The notes below the pieces were generated by a model. The model saw only the letters and a program-made list of their open reading frames with translations, did not search any database and was not told where the DNA came from. Shown here piece after piece: positions 1-33,243 of a stretch of 64,000 nt of DNA. Position numbers and translations under genes: made by a program. How positions within the stretch are numbered: position 1 is the stretch's first letter; each line of letters begins with the position of its first letter. Source of the DNA: Rhea pennata (Eukaryota > Chordata > Aves > Rheiformes > Rheidae); assembly GCF_028389875.1 (NCBI RefSeq), contig NC_084666.1:59652422-59716421 (forward strand), read 5' to 3'.

Positions 1-1114
1 ACTTTCATCAACAAAAGCTACAAAGGGTTTGGATCTATTCTGAATGATGTAACCTTACCAATGTGAAATAGGTTTTTTTGTTTTAACTTCCAAGTTTGAA
101 CAGAGTTGGGGAAAAAAGATGCTATGTGAATATGCAAGTCGAAAAAACAACAGAAAAAAAACCTAGAACTGAGTAAAACTGAAGATTTGTCCTGAGAGAT
201 AGTATCTGCTCTACACTTCAGCTGATAAAGGACTGAAACAGCTACATCTTTGTCCCAGAAGAGAGATTATAAAGGCTAGAAGGGCATACAGTTCAAGAGA
301 AAAAGCATTCAGTAAGGCTTTCCTTCAACCAAAAACTAAAAAAATTTGTTATTCCAGTATGGTAAATGATACCACAACTCTAGAATGAATATGAACACAT
401 GGTCACTGAAAGAGGCCTCATTAGCTACATGACCCTTGTCAGTGTAACCTGAAATGAATGGAATTAGTTAAATTATTTTCTCAGTTAACAGGGTCTGTAG
501 TTAAGGTTTTAACTTGCAAACTTTGAGTACATCAATTTTTATACAAGAGCATTTCTACTAAAAAAAAATTGCTCATGCAACTGCTCTTTAATTCCACAAA
601 CCAGCTGATGTGATGAGCGTTCCATGCCAAACCCCTCAGAATTTAGCCTGAATCTAAGGAATCAAAGTCCTTCCAGAAAGCAGTATCATAAATCAGACAG
701 GAGGTGGCAGCAAAGGTTAGAGCGCCATTCCTTCTGGAATGGAGCTTGGCAGGCATTCAACCAAAGCTGCTCAGTGATACCAGGTGGTTTGTGCCTTCAG
801 AATTCCAGCTAACTTAAAAATAGATGCCTATTTTCTCTTCTGCTGACATGACATCCATGCATGGTTAAAACCAGAGACAGACTCTGCTGGGAATTTTGGC
901 TCTAGGTTCTTTGCAAATGTGAATATGGGAGCCTAGCACTGAGTTCAGCTGGAGACCTGGCATCCTTATCAACTGATCATAAAAAGCTTACCAATAAGTT
1001 AGAGGTAACTTCAGTTTCTCAAATACATTTATAAACATTAAAAGCAGGCTAGTTTGTATATTCTCACATCTGAATAGCCAATTGAGATTTTCAAAAGATG
1101 AAGAGCCATTTTAC

Positions 1115-1150
1115 AGCCAACAGGTAAGCCAACAGGCAAGCCAACAGGCA
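1115..1150. repeat. Short tandem repeat, 12-bp unit x3
   Basis: Three adjacent copies of AGCCAACAGGYA (1115-1126, 1127-1138, 1139-1150). The second and third copies are identical and the first differs at one base. It lies within USP53 intronic sequence. No function can be read from it; the copy number could be polymorphic. Confidence 0.8.
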
Positions 1151-2980
1151 TTTAGGAATACAAAATGCTAGAAAAATCCTACAAAGACTAATTTCTGTAC
1201 ATTTAAAAAGAAGTTTCCTTTTTACTTTGTTTTAGGTGAATGTTTCCTGTGGTTTTGATTGTCTGATGCTTTTTAATGCCAATAAGAAAACAAGAAGTAA
1301 TACTTATGTAGCAGGTACTGTGATAAATTTATCTCTGTGAACACAGATATTTTTCTGTATTCAATTGAAGGGGTGGAAGAACTTACTTGGAGCAAGGCTT
1401 TGGAAACGTGGTACAAAAAAGCAGTCCTAGCCTAGAAGGTAAACACATTACCACTTGGCCAAACTTAAATATTCAGGAAAAAAAACAAAACCAAAAAACC
1501 CACACCTTCTGGAGCAACATTCAGAGGTCAAATAATCTGTAATGCATGGATTTCTTTTGCTTTAAGTATCCAGACAAAATCAAAAGTCAAAATTCCACTG
1601 TTTTTCTGTGTGCTTTCTTGTGTGCGTAAGTTTAAGTGAAGGAACTATTACCAAACAACATCAACTATTAGCCTCCCTTCATACTGATCTCTAGATCACC
1701 CTCCTTATAAAGTTTATTGGGTCCTCATTTCAAAATTTGAGCATTAACCTTTGCATTATTTGTTTCAAATTTCTCACATCCACAAAGTAAATCAAAAAAA
1801 GTAAGAGTGCTTTAATTTTCAATCTGCATGGGCTAACTTGACTGTAATTGGAAACCTTGAAAGCTTAGGGGGCTTTCTTGTTTCTTTTAAAACATGTCAA
1901 TTACATTTCCATTGGCTTAACAGTGATTTCTACATTCCTCTATTACATTTTCCAGGCAACACTATCAGTGCCTGAGGAACTACTAACTATCTCTTCCTAT
2001 AGCTATAGGAATATAAGGCAAAGGATTTGAGAGTATTTGTTAATGAGTACAAAAAAAGTATTTTTTAAACTGTAGGTTAGCTGATTAAAGTTGAAATTAT
2101 AAACCCCACCATATTAATTATAATCTCTCATCTATCACATACTGTCCTCCCTTCCTTTGAGGAATAGGATGATCTAATATTTAATTTCTTCCTGTTGCAG
2201 CCAAATTTATATCTCACTTTTCTTCCTATTCACAGGGCAGATGAGATAGGGAGCAAAGAAACTCATTTCACAAAGCTTAACAGCATGCTGAGAATATTTT
2301 GCTTCCTTTCTTCTTCAAATCCATAGCATCTTTCCTCCATGCTCTCTCAAGGGGAAAGCTAACATATGGCAAGGACATAAGTTTTATTTCTACAATCTAT
2401 TCAAATTTCTACGCTTGTGTTTCTGTGCATTGCTAACAATAGCAGAGGTGTGTGTAGGGAGGCTATGCTCTCCCCATCAATATGAAGTTTTCTTGACACA
2501 AACTGTTTCATTAAAGCAGATCACTTGTCTTGTAAACACCGCAGGGGTTGCAGGGCCATGGGTAGATTTGTGCTGTCCTCTGGTTTGTCAGGATTAGGCA
2601 TCACAAAACCATTTCTCACCTCCTATCCTTTATGCAATTTTTAGAGAAGTGACTTTTAGCAGATAAGGTTCATCAGCCTGCATGCTTTTATCCTTTAACT
2701 ATGTTTGTCTAGAATAACAGTAAATCTATCATCTAAAGACAGACCAGAAAGGCATTTTTTGTTCCTGTTCTATATGTCAAGTAAATTAAATTTGAAGAAT
2801 TACCATTCTTTGAACAAGAATGTCATATCCATTTGTTGCACTATAAAGGTTAGGAACTGGATTTTGTTAGAGAAATAAACATGTGTGCATATTATTCTAA
2901 ATTATTAGATTGCAAATGTATGGTCTCCCTGAAAAAACAGAGTCCCTTTTTTTCAGAATTATGGTTTATTTATGGGCTTG

Positions 2981-2983
<3 letters not shown>

Positions 2984-3024
<41 letters not shown>
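2984..3024. repeat. Poly-T tract (41 T) followed by GGTT repeats
   Basis: An uninterrupted run of 41 T followed by GGTTGGTTGG. No retroposon body was recognised beside it, so it may be a simple expansion or the reverse-complemented tail of an old insertion. Confidence 0.85.
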
Positions 3025-3025
<1 letters not shown>

Positions 3026-6000
3026 GTTGGTTGGTTTTTTTGAAGAGACCAGGAAGTAAAAGCAACTTGGATTCTTTTTATATACTCACCAGAGCTTCAG
3101 AAAGATTCTAAAATTCAGTTGGAATTGTCTCATGCTATTGAACTGAATAATTACTAATGGAAAAACCTCTAAGTTTCCAATATTATGAACACTGCTTTGC
3201 AAATGCAAGACATTTTTTTCTTTCCACAGGGGAGAAATTTAAGTTAAGGCTCTGAGTATATCCCTTTCTAGAGATCACTGAACAGATTGGTTTGTTACAC
3301 TGTTTTTTTGTTTTTTGTTTTTTTAATGCCATATGCTCTTCATAAACAGAGATTTTAACCTCCAAGGTCCATCAAGCTCAAACTTCATGAGCAGCTACTC
3401 ATTAATATAAAGTAAGGATACCATATTTGCATGCTTAATATCTGCATTTTCAAGCCAAAATTGATCACATTAATAGAAAATGGCCATACAGGACAGCTGT
3501 TCTAGAACTACTGTAATCTATTGCTTATTACCACTTGGGGAAACAGTCATTTGATCTCCATAACCACTGTGTCATCCAATGTTACTATCTTTATAATACA
3601 ACAATAAGCTTGCTTTTGAGAGTCAAGGACAGAATCCCTCAGCTACTGAGCAGTAGCTTATTCTGCTTCTATTAAAATCAGGAACTGCTAAAGCACAGTA
3701 ATGAAAACTATGGGCACTACTGGAAGTTCAACATTGTTTTCATATGAAAAGCAGAGAGGAAAAGCCAGGAAAAAAAAAAAGTATTTTTTCAAGTCCTTTT
3801 GTCCACAGCTAGCAATGAGCTCTTACATTTCATTCTTCTCTCTCAGGAGAGGTCTGGATACTTCTTTCTTCAGGCACCATTTTCTAGAAACCTATATGGT
3901 ATTTACCTAACAGCTCATGTCCTGTTCATACTACTCAGAGATATAGTATAGGGTAATTGAGCTGCTACCTCTAAATGACTACTTCCATCCTTCCTAAAGG
4001 TGCCCTGACACACTTTTTAGACAGCCTAATAACCGAGTCTAAGTAAATCTTTAATCCTACATATATGTGAGCTAATCACATAATAGTGAAGAGAGTTCTT
4101 CACTATCTTTTCAATTAAGTGACAGTATCCGCTAAGCCCATTAATCATTTACACTAGCAGTATTACTTTTCAAAACATGCAAAAACTTGAGAACTTCACA
4201 TTTGATTTATGATACATACGTTTTTGCTATGAAACTACTCAACTTAGTACTGAATTGGTATTACTGAATAGATGGGATTTTAACATCATTTTATGACAAT
4301 CATTATGGTAATGTTATATGATAAATCTAAGGATCACTTGGAATCAATACATTTTTGAAGAAGCATCAATGATGCATAGTGAAAGTTACTACATGGTAAA
4401 CTCCACAGAATACTCATTACTAAGGTCAAGTACTGTTTGAATTTGAAACTATCTTATTTTTTTATTCTGACAGTCCTTAATATGATTCTTTCTTTCTTTT
4501 GCTATACAATTTTTTTTCACTGATATGCTAAATACAGTGCAGTACAGAACTATAGCAGATTAAATGTCAAGGGAAAAAAGAAAAAGAAAAGAGAGAGATC
4601 TTTGCATTCCAAAGAACACCAGACAGACATCAAAAGGTTTGGGAATGGAGGTTTGTTATAAACAACAAATTAGTTTTCTTTCTACAATCAAAAAGAATTG
4701 CAATAATGGCAGAAAGGTAACAGTAATATGGAAAGAAAAACTCAAAAAAAATTAACTCTTAGGAAAAAGTTATACTGTACACTATTTGAAAGGATATATG
4801 ATACCTATAAAAAAAATCAAACACTTCCTGGGGAAATGGTCCAATATTTATTACGACTCTTTGTACAAGTACCATTCTATTGTTTCAGCAACAGTGGAGA
4901 GTGATTTTGGCTGGCCTTTTGCTGACCTACAGTATTTATATGCTGAGACATTTGTCAAATTTATAAAAATCTCGCAGAGTTATTAATATGTAAAAGGAAG
5001 TAGATTTCCTTATTGCAAGCGTTTCTTCCTGATATTGCTTTATCTTTTAAAAGAAAAGAAATATTACCGCACACTACCCAGACACTTTTAGTGATCTTTC
5101 TTAGTATATACACCCCAAAAACAGTCACTGAAATATTTTTGTGGGGAAGCACAGCAAATGAACACAACAGGTGTGTTCCAATGGGGGAGGCGGTTGATTT
5201 GTTTTTGAAAACACATCTTGCTAAAAATCATCATTAGAAAGTGAGAAATATGTTCCAAAAGCAGAACACATTCAACAAAAATGGAGATTTACATTTAATC
5301 ATTTGTGTTGGTTTAAAAAGAAAAGACCCTGAAAGAGCAATGAAAATGAATTACATTGATTGCTGTATGTCAGGATAGGGTCAGCCAAAATCACTAATAT
5401 AATGAACAATACTGTTTCCAGCTCTTATAAATTGAACTTTGATCAGTCAGTGGTAGGTAAGTACTGGGCCACTTAAGGAGGAGGTAGTGGCATATAAAAT
5501 GCACAAGGAAGGACAAACTGTTCTATCAACTGTAAAATCAAATACTTAGTAACAAAGCACACCAAGGGAGTTTAGTCTGGGGCATGAGGAAACATTGTAC
5601 CCCTAAGGCTTAATTTATAAAGACACACAAAAAGCAGCTGTGACCTCTTAAAACTATACTTACATTTTACATACTGAAATACAACATATCAAAGAGTTAC
5701 AAAAATTGCCAAGCTGGTCACTTTTGTGGTAGAGGCAGTGGTACAGCTGTTTGGGAAACCATTTTTAAGTGGTTCAATCCAGAGGCAAGCACTGCCACTG
5801 CAGTGTGAAAGGAGGTGTCAGAAACAGATAAACCTCCACCACGCATATTCATGACAAAGAGCAAAAGTAGGAGCTACTGTTGCTGCTACTGTCATAACAC
5901 AATTTTATTTCCATGATGATGGAGTACTTAAAAAAAACCAAAAAAAAACAAAAAAAACCACACTATCTATCACAGCATGGGATATGAGGGATCCATGGGA

Positions 6001-6504
6001 CATGAACACCATTTTTATTTCCATCTTTATTCATCAGCCTAACACATCACCAAGGTTAAAAAAGATGTGAACAAGAACAAAATTTGGAATTTACTGTGGA
6101 GAGAGAGAAAAAAATAAGATTTTCTTTGCCATTCTAAAAAGTCAGAGCAACAGGCTGTGCAGTCTGCAATGAAGACATCTTTCTACCGCAAAATGCCTAC
6201 CAGAAAACTAATACCATGCCCAGAAGAACAACCAATTCTATGCAGATTCCGCTTTGATTCACCTAAATACAGAATCTTGAGCTTCAAAAATATTTGGCTG
6301 ATGCTTGTAAAGAAATAGCAGTAACAATAAGATTTAATGAAATATGATGACACAAATTCATGGACCAAAATTACCAAATAAATGGCAAGTCAGAAACACG
6401 TCCACTTCTTGTGTAGTATTAATACATTCGTATTAAAATTTGGTATGTCTAGAAATTTTTTTTTAAATAAAACTCTTACCCTTTATATAGATTAAAATTC
6501 TTAC

Positions 6505-24994
<18,490 letters not shown>

Positions 24995-26393
24995 TTAGAT
25001 TTTATAATTGCTACTATTTACACTTAAATAATTTAAGGATATGATGGGTACAAGGTAAAAAATTGCTCTAAGGTCATGGCATTTTGTTCAACTCTGTTAC
25101 AATAGCCGTTTCGGGGGTTTAAGTCAATATTCCATGTGCAGCTGATGGCCATCTATCAGAAGTAGCTTGTCAGTTAAGATAAAGCCACACAAAGTTTTTA
25201 ACTCAGGAAAAAAAAACATAAAAATACGGTGTCCAGTTAAACTTAAAATATATAACATCTAAAGTTATTAGAATGAAAGTTCTTTTCAAGAAAGGTATAC
25301 AGTAATTGTCTTCTTCCACAGATATCAGTAAGGTATTACTGTAAATCATGGGTTGTATTATGTCACAAGCGTAGATATATCACAAAAAATTCTTGACAGG
25401 TATTATACTCCTGTTCTCTCATTTTCTTCTGTCTTCTTTTGCCTTTTAACTATGACCCATGAAACATATTCCAGTTTAGAAGACTCCATGTTTTATTTCA
25501 TTCTTTTCCAGTGAATCTATAATAGGAAAAAATAAAAATAAGCATTTTCCAAAATTTTAAAGACCTTCTAAATCAGGGAAGTGAATAGTTTAAAAAAACA
25601 ACAACAACTTAAAGGCATATTCAATAAGCAAGGAAGAGAAGTAACAATTTCCACTTAAAAGCTGTTCTTAAAGCAGAAAAAAATCAATTATTCTACCTGT
25701 CATAATCAATTAAAATTACATTTCCACTTATTCTACATCTATAGAAGTCCAGAAATTACTTTAAAGGTTAGATTATGCTAAAAATACACAACAGCTTTGG
25801 AAAAGACCACAAAATACAGATGTGTTATTTAAACTCCAAATCTAAAAGGAAAAAAAAAAGGTACTAATAAATAAATATTTTTATTCAATGCTTGAAAACA
25901 TAAGCTGACTTTGATTTCAATACCCGAACAAGTTACATTAACTGATACATATTTCTAGGTCTTACTCTTAAAAATGCTAGAATTAGATTCTCAGCTAGTA
26001 CTGTGTTCTAAAAATTCTGCATTACTACCTAGTAAACACTATATAACACTTGATTAATCTAGTTGTATTATTAAAGAATTCGGGAAAAAACAGAGCAAAA
26101 AATACTCTGACAGCTGTACTAATTCACTGACTGTTCCAATAACTGGCTCCAAGATATTCAAATTCCAATGAGAGTTGATTCTCTGTTTAAGGTATGTATT
26201 TGAGGTTAAATAACTCATCATCCAGAACACTATCACAGGCACCCACAGAGCCTATACTGTGATCTCAGAACAATGGATCATCCGATCACTTTGGCATTAT
26301 CACAGCATCCATGTAAACATTTAACGTGATAGCACAAAACAGAATCAACTTAAATAATCCAAAGTAATCAAGGTTACGTATCGGAGGGAGGCA

Positions 26394-26421
26394 GAAAAAA
26401 AAAAAAAAAAAAAAAAAAAAA
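26394..26421. repeat. Poly-A tract (28 A)
   Basis: An uninterrupted run of about 28 A in the first USP53 intron, with no recognisable retroposon body beside it. Confidence 0.85.
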
Positions 26422-29400
26422 GTGGGTCTGTCATGTTACAACCAAAATATTGGCTTAGACTGCAGGAACATATGAGCATATGTAGCTGGAATGCTGTATA
26501 AATTAGAAAACAACACTGCCCAGCTCAGAAAAATCAACGACACATTCTGGTCAAACAATTCAATAGCTCTCAAATATTGTACAGGGACATCAAAGAATCA
26601 AAATATATGATTTCAAAGCTATCTGCAAGAAGTCTTGTGCCCCTAAAATCATCTCCTTTTAATTAAAACAAACATTGATATTTACTTGTACTAACAAAAA
26701 TCAATAACTGGAACCTAATCAAAAGTCCCTTTTGCTCAGTGCATAATCAGATGTTTTTTTGTTTGTTTACTGATGTTACTGTATCTCATCTGTGAGTAAT
26801 TTACTAATACTGGAAATAGTATGTACGATTTGTGACAGCACTGAGCAGAGAGTGTGAAATCTGATGGCAAATTGACCTTGATAGTCTCAATAACAGAATA
26901 TCATCTGGTAGTTCCATAATTTCATTTGCTTTATGTTCACATCAATAAACCCGGGGGGAAGGGCAGGTGTGTGTGGCGGTAGGAAGGCAGGGGAGAAACG
27001 CAGTAGGTAACTGTAAAGGTGTGTTAACTTAGAACATTAGACCCTTAAACCAATTAAAAACAAATATAAATTTTAAATTTTACTTCTATGTAAGAGATAA
27101 AGTTAAAGCACTCCACAGCATAAAAGCTATTCTTTCACAAAGGAGCAAACTCTGAGAAAATGGGGACAGAGGTGAAGGCAACAGTAAACAAAGATTAACA
27201 CTGAATATGATTCTCTGAAGTCAGCATGCAGAAGTGATAACAGACGCACAAAGAAATTAATGGTAAGAAAATATCTTTCAATATATGATTTCATAACAAA
27301 GTTTCATAACAGCATACAAACATAAAAGTGACACATTATAGTAAAGAAAAATAAAGGGGAACTAAGTGCGTGTGTGCACTTGTGTGTATACGTACATGTG
27401 GGAGCTACTATCAAAAAAGTCTAGTAATATGAAGCATAACTTGAACGGAAGTCTCCTCCTATCACAGGGAACCATAACTTGCAACCCTATTCCACCCCTC
27501 TAAAAAAAAAAAAAGAAAAAAAAATCCCCCCAAAAATACAACAGTCAACTCTTGACTGTTATATACTTTCTCCTGATTTGTGATCAAAGTTTAATACTTC
27601 TATATTCATGCTGAAAAAAACCCTACTATGTCTTTCTCACAAAAAGATCTTGCTCCTTCATGTACTAGACAATACTCCTGAACGCTTATTTTTCTGGCAA
27701 TATAGTGTTCTTGATTCCACTTTACATAATTCTCCTGTTCCTGTTCCTCTGTATGATTTTCTCCACCTCCATGCTCCTGCCCTAGGGGTGGAAAGAAATG
27801 AATTTAGGATGAGCAATTTTGGTAATCCACAATATCAAACCATTTGGTGAAGCAGAGGTGAGGGGGAGGGGAAGGAAAAGACACTGGGTGGAAACAGTGC
27901 TGATAGCCTGTATTGCTACCTTTGAGTAGAGTGATCCAAGAGGCTCAATTCAGTTCTGACCCAGAAACACAAGGCTCACTGTCAAGGTCGCCAAACCTAA
28001 ATTCCCTTCTTAATACACTACTACCCTCTCACATCTCCCAAAACTGCTCAAACCGTGGTACTTCTCCAGACCTAAAGATTCAGCTAGCCTGCCCTCTACT
28101 GTCTGTATTTTAATAAAAAAATCACTCAGCCTACAGCAGTCAAAATAGGGGAGGAAAATAGGAAGTAAGGTAAATTGTATGACAATGTTAAAAACCAGAA
28201 GTTACTGGCAAAACAATTTTGGTCTCTGAATCTGATCTGGGAAACAGATCTTATATATTCAACTACAAATGCATTTAGGAGGGGTCTGAGAGATTAATGA
28301 ACTTGCAAACCAACTCATATTTATCAGCCCAAGTTCTATCTTGCTTAGCTTCAGTAACTGTTCTGCAGTCACCACTGCTCTCATCAAGCACCAGGCCAGC
28401 CTTAGTGGTGCAGCCATACAGGACAAAATATTCCTGTTGCATAATTCCAGCCCTTGCCTTTATAGCATCCAGAACAGCAAATGCATTAATCTACATATAA
28501 ATGCATGTTATCACCTGTTCAGTGGGTACAACCTAGCATGGAAGTAACTGCAGCTTGGACAACTATTTCTGTATAAGAAACAATATTACTAAATTAACTT
28601 AGAAATTGGTGCACTAGCTATTTCAGCTCAATCACTTTCGACATGCACATTTTGGTTTAGTCATCTTTTGTACAAATTTAGCTAAGCTGATGAGAAAAAG
28701 CAAGTGGTTCTGTGAATACTGGAACTAGCATTACCTGGCTCCTTATAGACTTCTGCCTCACGGCTGACCGAGTTCCCTTCCTGGCTGAGGTACGTATCAG
28801 CTTAGCTCCTTCTGCCTTCTTACAAGGTCTCTCTCTTCTATCCAACAGCCTATTTTCATGTAATTTGTAAGTACATAACCACCCTTAAGATTTTTATTCC
28901 TTCTGTTAAACTGGGTGGATACCTGCCAACGGGTTCAAAAGTTATTGACTTTGTGTAGCTGAAATTTGGCTGAAGGATCATTATTTGCTTATTCTCAGCC
29001 TCACTTTCCAACTAAGCTCACTGAGCTGCACAGATGAGTAATGGCAAAACTTACTGCTGCCCAATGCTAAACTTACTTTTAAGCAACACAGCTTTCAGCT
29101 TCTGATAGCAGCTCAAACCTCTGTTGCTGAGCTTGGCAGCCTACCCAATAGTCTGACAACTCAGGTAAATCAATCTCTAAACTGATACATGGTTTTATGA
29201 CTTAACATAGCAATTTAAATACAATACAACAAAGAATAGGAAGAAAATAGTGACTAAATACATTGAAAGGCAATAAGCTTATAGTAGATGACCACTAGAG
29301 TTTTCTGCGATGAGCCAACATTAGTAGTCACTTCTTTCTCACCAGAAAGAAACTTGCCAAAAATCCAACAATCACAACTGAAAATTTGGGTGTTTCCTGA

Positions 29401-30084
29401 AGTACTTTAGCTGTCATTTAAAATTGCCAGATTTTATCAACAGAACAAAAATCTTTGTATTATGACAATGTTGGAGGACCTGATCTGTTTTCCCAGCATC
29501 TGAAAAACCAGTGATGTGGAAAATTACTGAGATTTGAAACCAGTAAACTCCTACATCCATCCAAAGTGGTCTGGCTCATAATTTTTTGGTCACTGCACAA
29601 ATCCTGCTCTCTTCCATCTTCATTATTATGTGCAACTGTATATGTTAACTGTAATAAATCTCTTCTGCTATAACACACAGCAAAGAACTTACATTCTTAT
29701 AAACAAATTTCTTCAAGAGCTTTTGAAATAAATAGTATTCTTTTCAAAGGCAAAGTAAGACTGACATTTTAGTGGCTGTACTGAAAGTTCTCACTATCTG
29801 AAACACCAGATAGAGCAAAAAAACCTTATGCATACTTAAGCATGTACTTGCAACATATAAAACATGCAACAAGAACAGCATTGTAAGACCAAAAAAAAAA
29901 AATCACTTCTCCAACAGTGACCATTTGTCCTGCTCAAGTTATCTGAAGTATACAACCAGTGATACTGCTCCAACACATTCTTACAGCGTTCCATCACTGA
30001 CTCAAGACGTCCCCAATAGACAAAAGCAGTATTTGATGGCCATTTCTTCTAAGAATTCTTCACACCTCTGGAGATTTTAAAACC

Positions 30085-30360
30085 AATCTTTTGCTGTTTT
30101 AAAGATCTCTATTGTCTCTTCTCCAACCCTAATCCACTTAGCTGTCCCTCATAAGCTAAACCATAGCTCCTGCACATCGTACTACTTTGTAGCTTTCCAA
30201 TATCCTTTCAAGATGGGAGAACCAGAAGTGCAGATGTTATTCCACATGGCTTCTGTAGAAAAATCAATTTTATCTTTAAGCTATTCAAAAATTCAGATTT
30301 TCCTGTTTGCCTCAAAAACACAAGTTCACAGTTCAGCATTTAATCCCCTGGTCTGTTGAA
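30085..30360 (-). mobile_element. Old CR1 LINE relic
   Basis: Plus-strand text here follows, with decay, the antisense of the CR1 3' half. It reads ATTGTCTCTTCTCCAACCCT, then CCTCATAAGCTAAACCATAGCTCC, then TTTGTAGCTTTCC, and later AACCAGAAGTGCAGATGTTATTCCA. The last part corresponds to the usual CCCAGAACTGGACACAGTATTCCA segment. It is far more diverged than the copies at 8.0 and 13.0 kb. The edges are approximate. Confidence 0.65.
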
Positions 30361-33005
30361 ACTGGGAGTCAACTTTTAAAAGAGCCACAATGGGAACAGA
30401 GCAAAGATCTTAAAGAACACAAATTCCCAACCAATTACATGGGCCAACATTTACGGTGAGTCATCGTGCAGAGAAAGGCTTTGACTAATAGCTTCTGGTG
30501 AATAGGAAAGATAGAAGCAGCAGCAAATGGAAGTCAGCAACAAGGCTCAGCTACAAGAAGTTTGGGATCTCAATGCCCTAAAGCATCAAGTAACCTTTCA
30601 ATTTTGTCATAGGAGCATTTCTTTCTACTGAATTCAAATATCATTATACATTTAGTACAAGACTTGTCAAGAAGATCTCAAAAGAATCTAAATGTGATAA
30701 ACTCTTGAGAGTACTATTCCTGACCTTCCTCACTGCCAGCTCACAAATACTGTAAGGCATATTATTAATTAAAAAAATAAATAATAATAATAAAAAAACA
30801 GAAAAACATTTTTGATTCTCCATCTTCCTATTCCTTTATAAACTGTTTAGTTCATAGATTCAAAGATTATCCTGTACTTTGTCATCTCAAAAAGATATAT
30901 ATTTATAATGATAATTTACATTCTTGCCTTTTTATCACAGATGAACTGCCTGCCCAAATTGCCTTTCAGATTTCTCTGTAGATGCTCAATCATTAGCAGA
31001 AGTGCAAAGTTTTGTTCCTTCCCAATAAGTGTTTTGATTTAAGTCACCATGGAAAACTAGATATCTCAGTAAACAGGAATGGTAGTGTGAGCATCATCTC
31101 TCACCCCACCCACATTTTCTGGACCTGCTAGGAACTGTCTAAGTCTTTACACATCATGTATTTCTTCACATACAGCATATCTACAAATCTGCGCAAATCT
31201 ATCTACAAGCCTACTTCTCACTCCACACATCCAAACACTCTGATACAGACCCTCACCAAGTCACATCCTCAATGCATCATAATTTATCCTCATCCTGACA
31301 AGCTCTAGTTTGTCTCCACTTAAACCAAGATTTTTTTTTTTTGGGGGGGGGCACTCTGAATGGGTTTATTTCCCATCTCTGTGTCCCTTACGTGACTGAA
31401 TTGCTTTACTGGGTCAAGAGCCACTAACTTGAGTTAGCGTGACAAAGAGTGTTGCTACAGAGCTCTTGGAAAGCCACCTAACTGGAACATGTGATAGCGC
31501 TAATACCCTAAAGTTTCATGGGTCTCGTATCCAAACAGATCTGTCAGTAGCACATCATGCATGCTATATGACTGAAAAAAAGATTCTAAGCTATCCATTT
31601 TTGGTATGAAAATTAGGTACATATTTTAGATGTTTTTACTGTCAGCCTCTCACTGGTCCAGGATAACAACTGTTTGCAAAAGCAATTTGATAATAAAACA
31701 CGAGTAAGGCTTATGTTGCAACAACTTGTTAGGGGAATAAAGCATTGCTTATTAATTAACAAGGCTAATTTACATTCAGATTATAACATGAATTCTCAGA
31801 ATTTTAATACTTAAAATCATCCCTTTATTTCAAAGGGACAGTACAGTCAAGACAATTTCCATATGTTTTCAGAGGAGGGGGAAGGAGATACTACATCATC
31901 AATTAGGTAAAATACTATTCACATGATTAGTTCTTTTTCTCTTAAAAATAATCTTAGTAACATCAATGTTGAGCAAAAGTGGAATTTTTGTGTGTGCAAA
32001 ATACATCATTAAGTAAAGATATCTAAAAACCATCTTATCTGGGGAAGGAAAAAGTGTTCCTAGAGAGAACAAGGCACAGTCTTCATATTCCTTCTGGAAT
32101 TACCGTTGCACTATAAAGTCACAGTTAGGGACAAACTTAAACTTAGCTCATATGCCGAACATATCTCATCTGAACGGAGAGTTCACCTACTCTCATACAC
32201 CTACTTACAAGAGTCTGAAACTGGATTTGCCTGAATGCAGCAAATAACCTCGCCGCCAAATACTGTAAACTGATTAAATTTCAAACAGCTCTACTCCACT
32301 ACCTGTACTGGCATTTCCTGTTCCAAACAGCCTTTGAAAACACTCCATAAAAACTCGCTAATGGGCACGTGACTACCACGTTAAACATTAACTTTACACT
32401 CTGCCTCCCGGGAGCCCGGCGCCCGCGCTTGCACGTCCTCACGGCCAGCGCGGCCCCTGGGCTCGCCCGGCTCCCGCGAGCGGCCACAACGCTGCCGGCT
32501 CGGCTCCCCCCGCCGCCGCGCCGCCCGCGGGAGCGCCTTCACCCGTCACCCCCGCGCGGACAGGGGCGGTTACGCCCCAACGGCCGAGCGCGCGCGGCGG
32601 CCATTCCCCCCTCCTCTCCCCGACGGCCGTTGCGGCGCGCGGGACGGCAGCCGCCGCCCGCGGGCAGCAGCAGGTGACCGGCCCCGGCCCCGGCCCGCAC
32701 GCACCTCGTGCTGCCCCGCGGCGGCGACAGGCGGCCCCCGCGGCCCCGGCACCCTCCCGCAGCGCCGCGCGGGGGCCGCTGCCTCCCGTCCGGCCGGGCA
32801 GACGCCCCCAGCCTCACCTCCCGTCCGCGACGGCTCCCGCACGCAGCTCCGCTCTCGCCCCCTCCCGGCGGCAACTCCGGGCGCGGCCCCGCCCTCACAG
32901 CAACTTTTGCCTGGCCTCCGCCTCCGCCCCCTCCTCCCCCCGCCCGCAGCTCGCGCTCCGGGGCGTGCGCGTGCCCGTGCGCGCGCCGGCGCACGGGGGC
33001 CGCCT

Positions 33006-33022
33006 CGCGCGCGCGCGCGCGC
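33006..33022. repeat. (CG)n run with Z-DNA potential
   Basis: Seventeen bases of strictly alternating C and G inside the CpG island, flanked by further GCGC-rich sequence. Alternating CG under negative supercoiling is the classic Z-DNA former. Confidence 0.8.
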
Positions 33023-33059
33023 TCCCCCTCTTTCCCCCCCCTCCCACTTCCCCAGCGCC

Positions 33060-33070
33060 GCGCCTGCGCA
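33060..33070. promoter_or_regulatory. NRF-1-type motif
   Basis: GCGCCTGCGCA, one mismatch from the palindromic NRF-1 core GCGCATGCGC, about 180 bp from a perfect copy in the same CpG island. Confidence 0.55.
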
Positions 33071-33243
33071 CAGGCAGGGCGCCGTGGGCGAGCAGAGGTG
33101 GCGGCGGGAGCGTGCTTCTCCCCTTCAGGAGCCCGGATCTGCCCGAGCGCCCGCGGCGCTTTGGAGCCGGAAAGCAGGGAGGGGAGGGAGGGAGCAGCCG
33201 CAGAGCCACGGGAAGGGCCGGGCCGATCACGGCGCCACCGCCC

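Larger units (their letters stand above)
1..6504 (-). other. USP53: USP53 intron (left part), no coding sequence recognised
   Basis: This stretch follows the last USP53 exon I can place (donor at 6504-6503). That exon ends inside a codon (one base, G), so at least one more coding exon must exist further on. I looked for the remaining C-terminal part of USP53 on the minus strand here and saw no open frame resembling it, so the rest most likely lies left of the window. The stretch is AT-rich and holds only simple repeats, including a 41-base T run and a 12-base unit repeated three times. Confidence 0.6.

Noticed and set aside
590..830. Possible last USP53 exon on the minus strand
   Set aside because: The frame is interrupted by stops and does not resemble the expected C-terminal sequence.
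1381..1440. Possible extra USP53 exon (minus strand, donor-like CAAG|TAAGT and acceptor-like TTCTAG)
   Set aside because: In the phase required after the exon at 6505 it meets an immediate stop (TAG).
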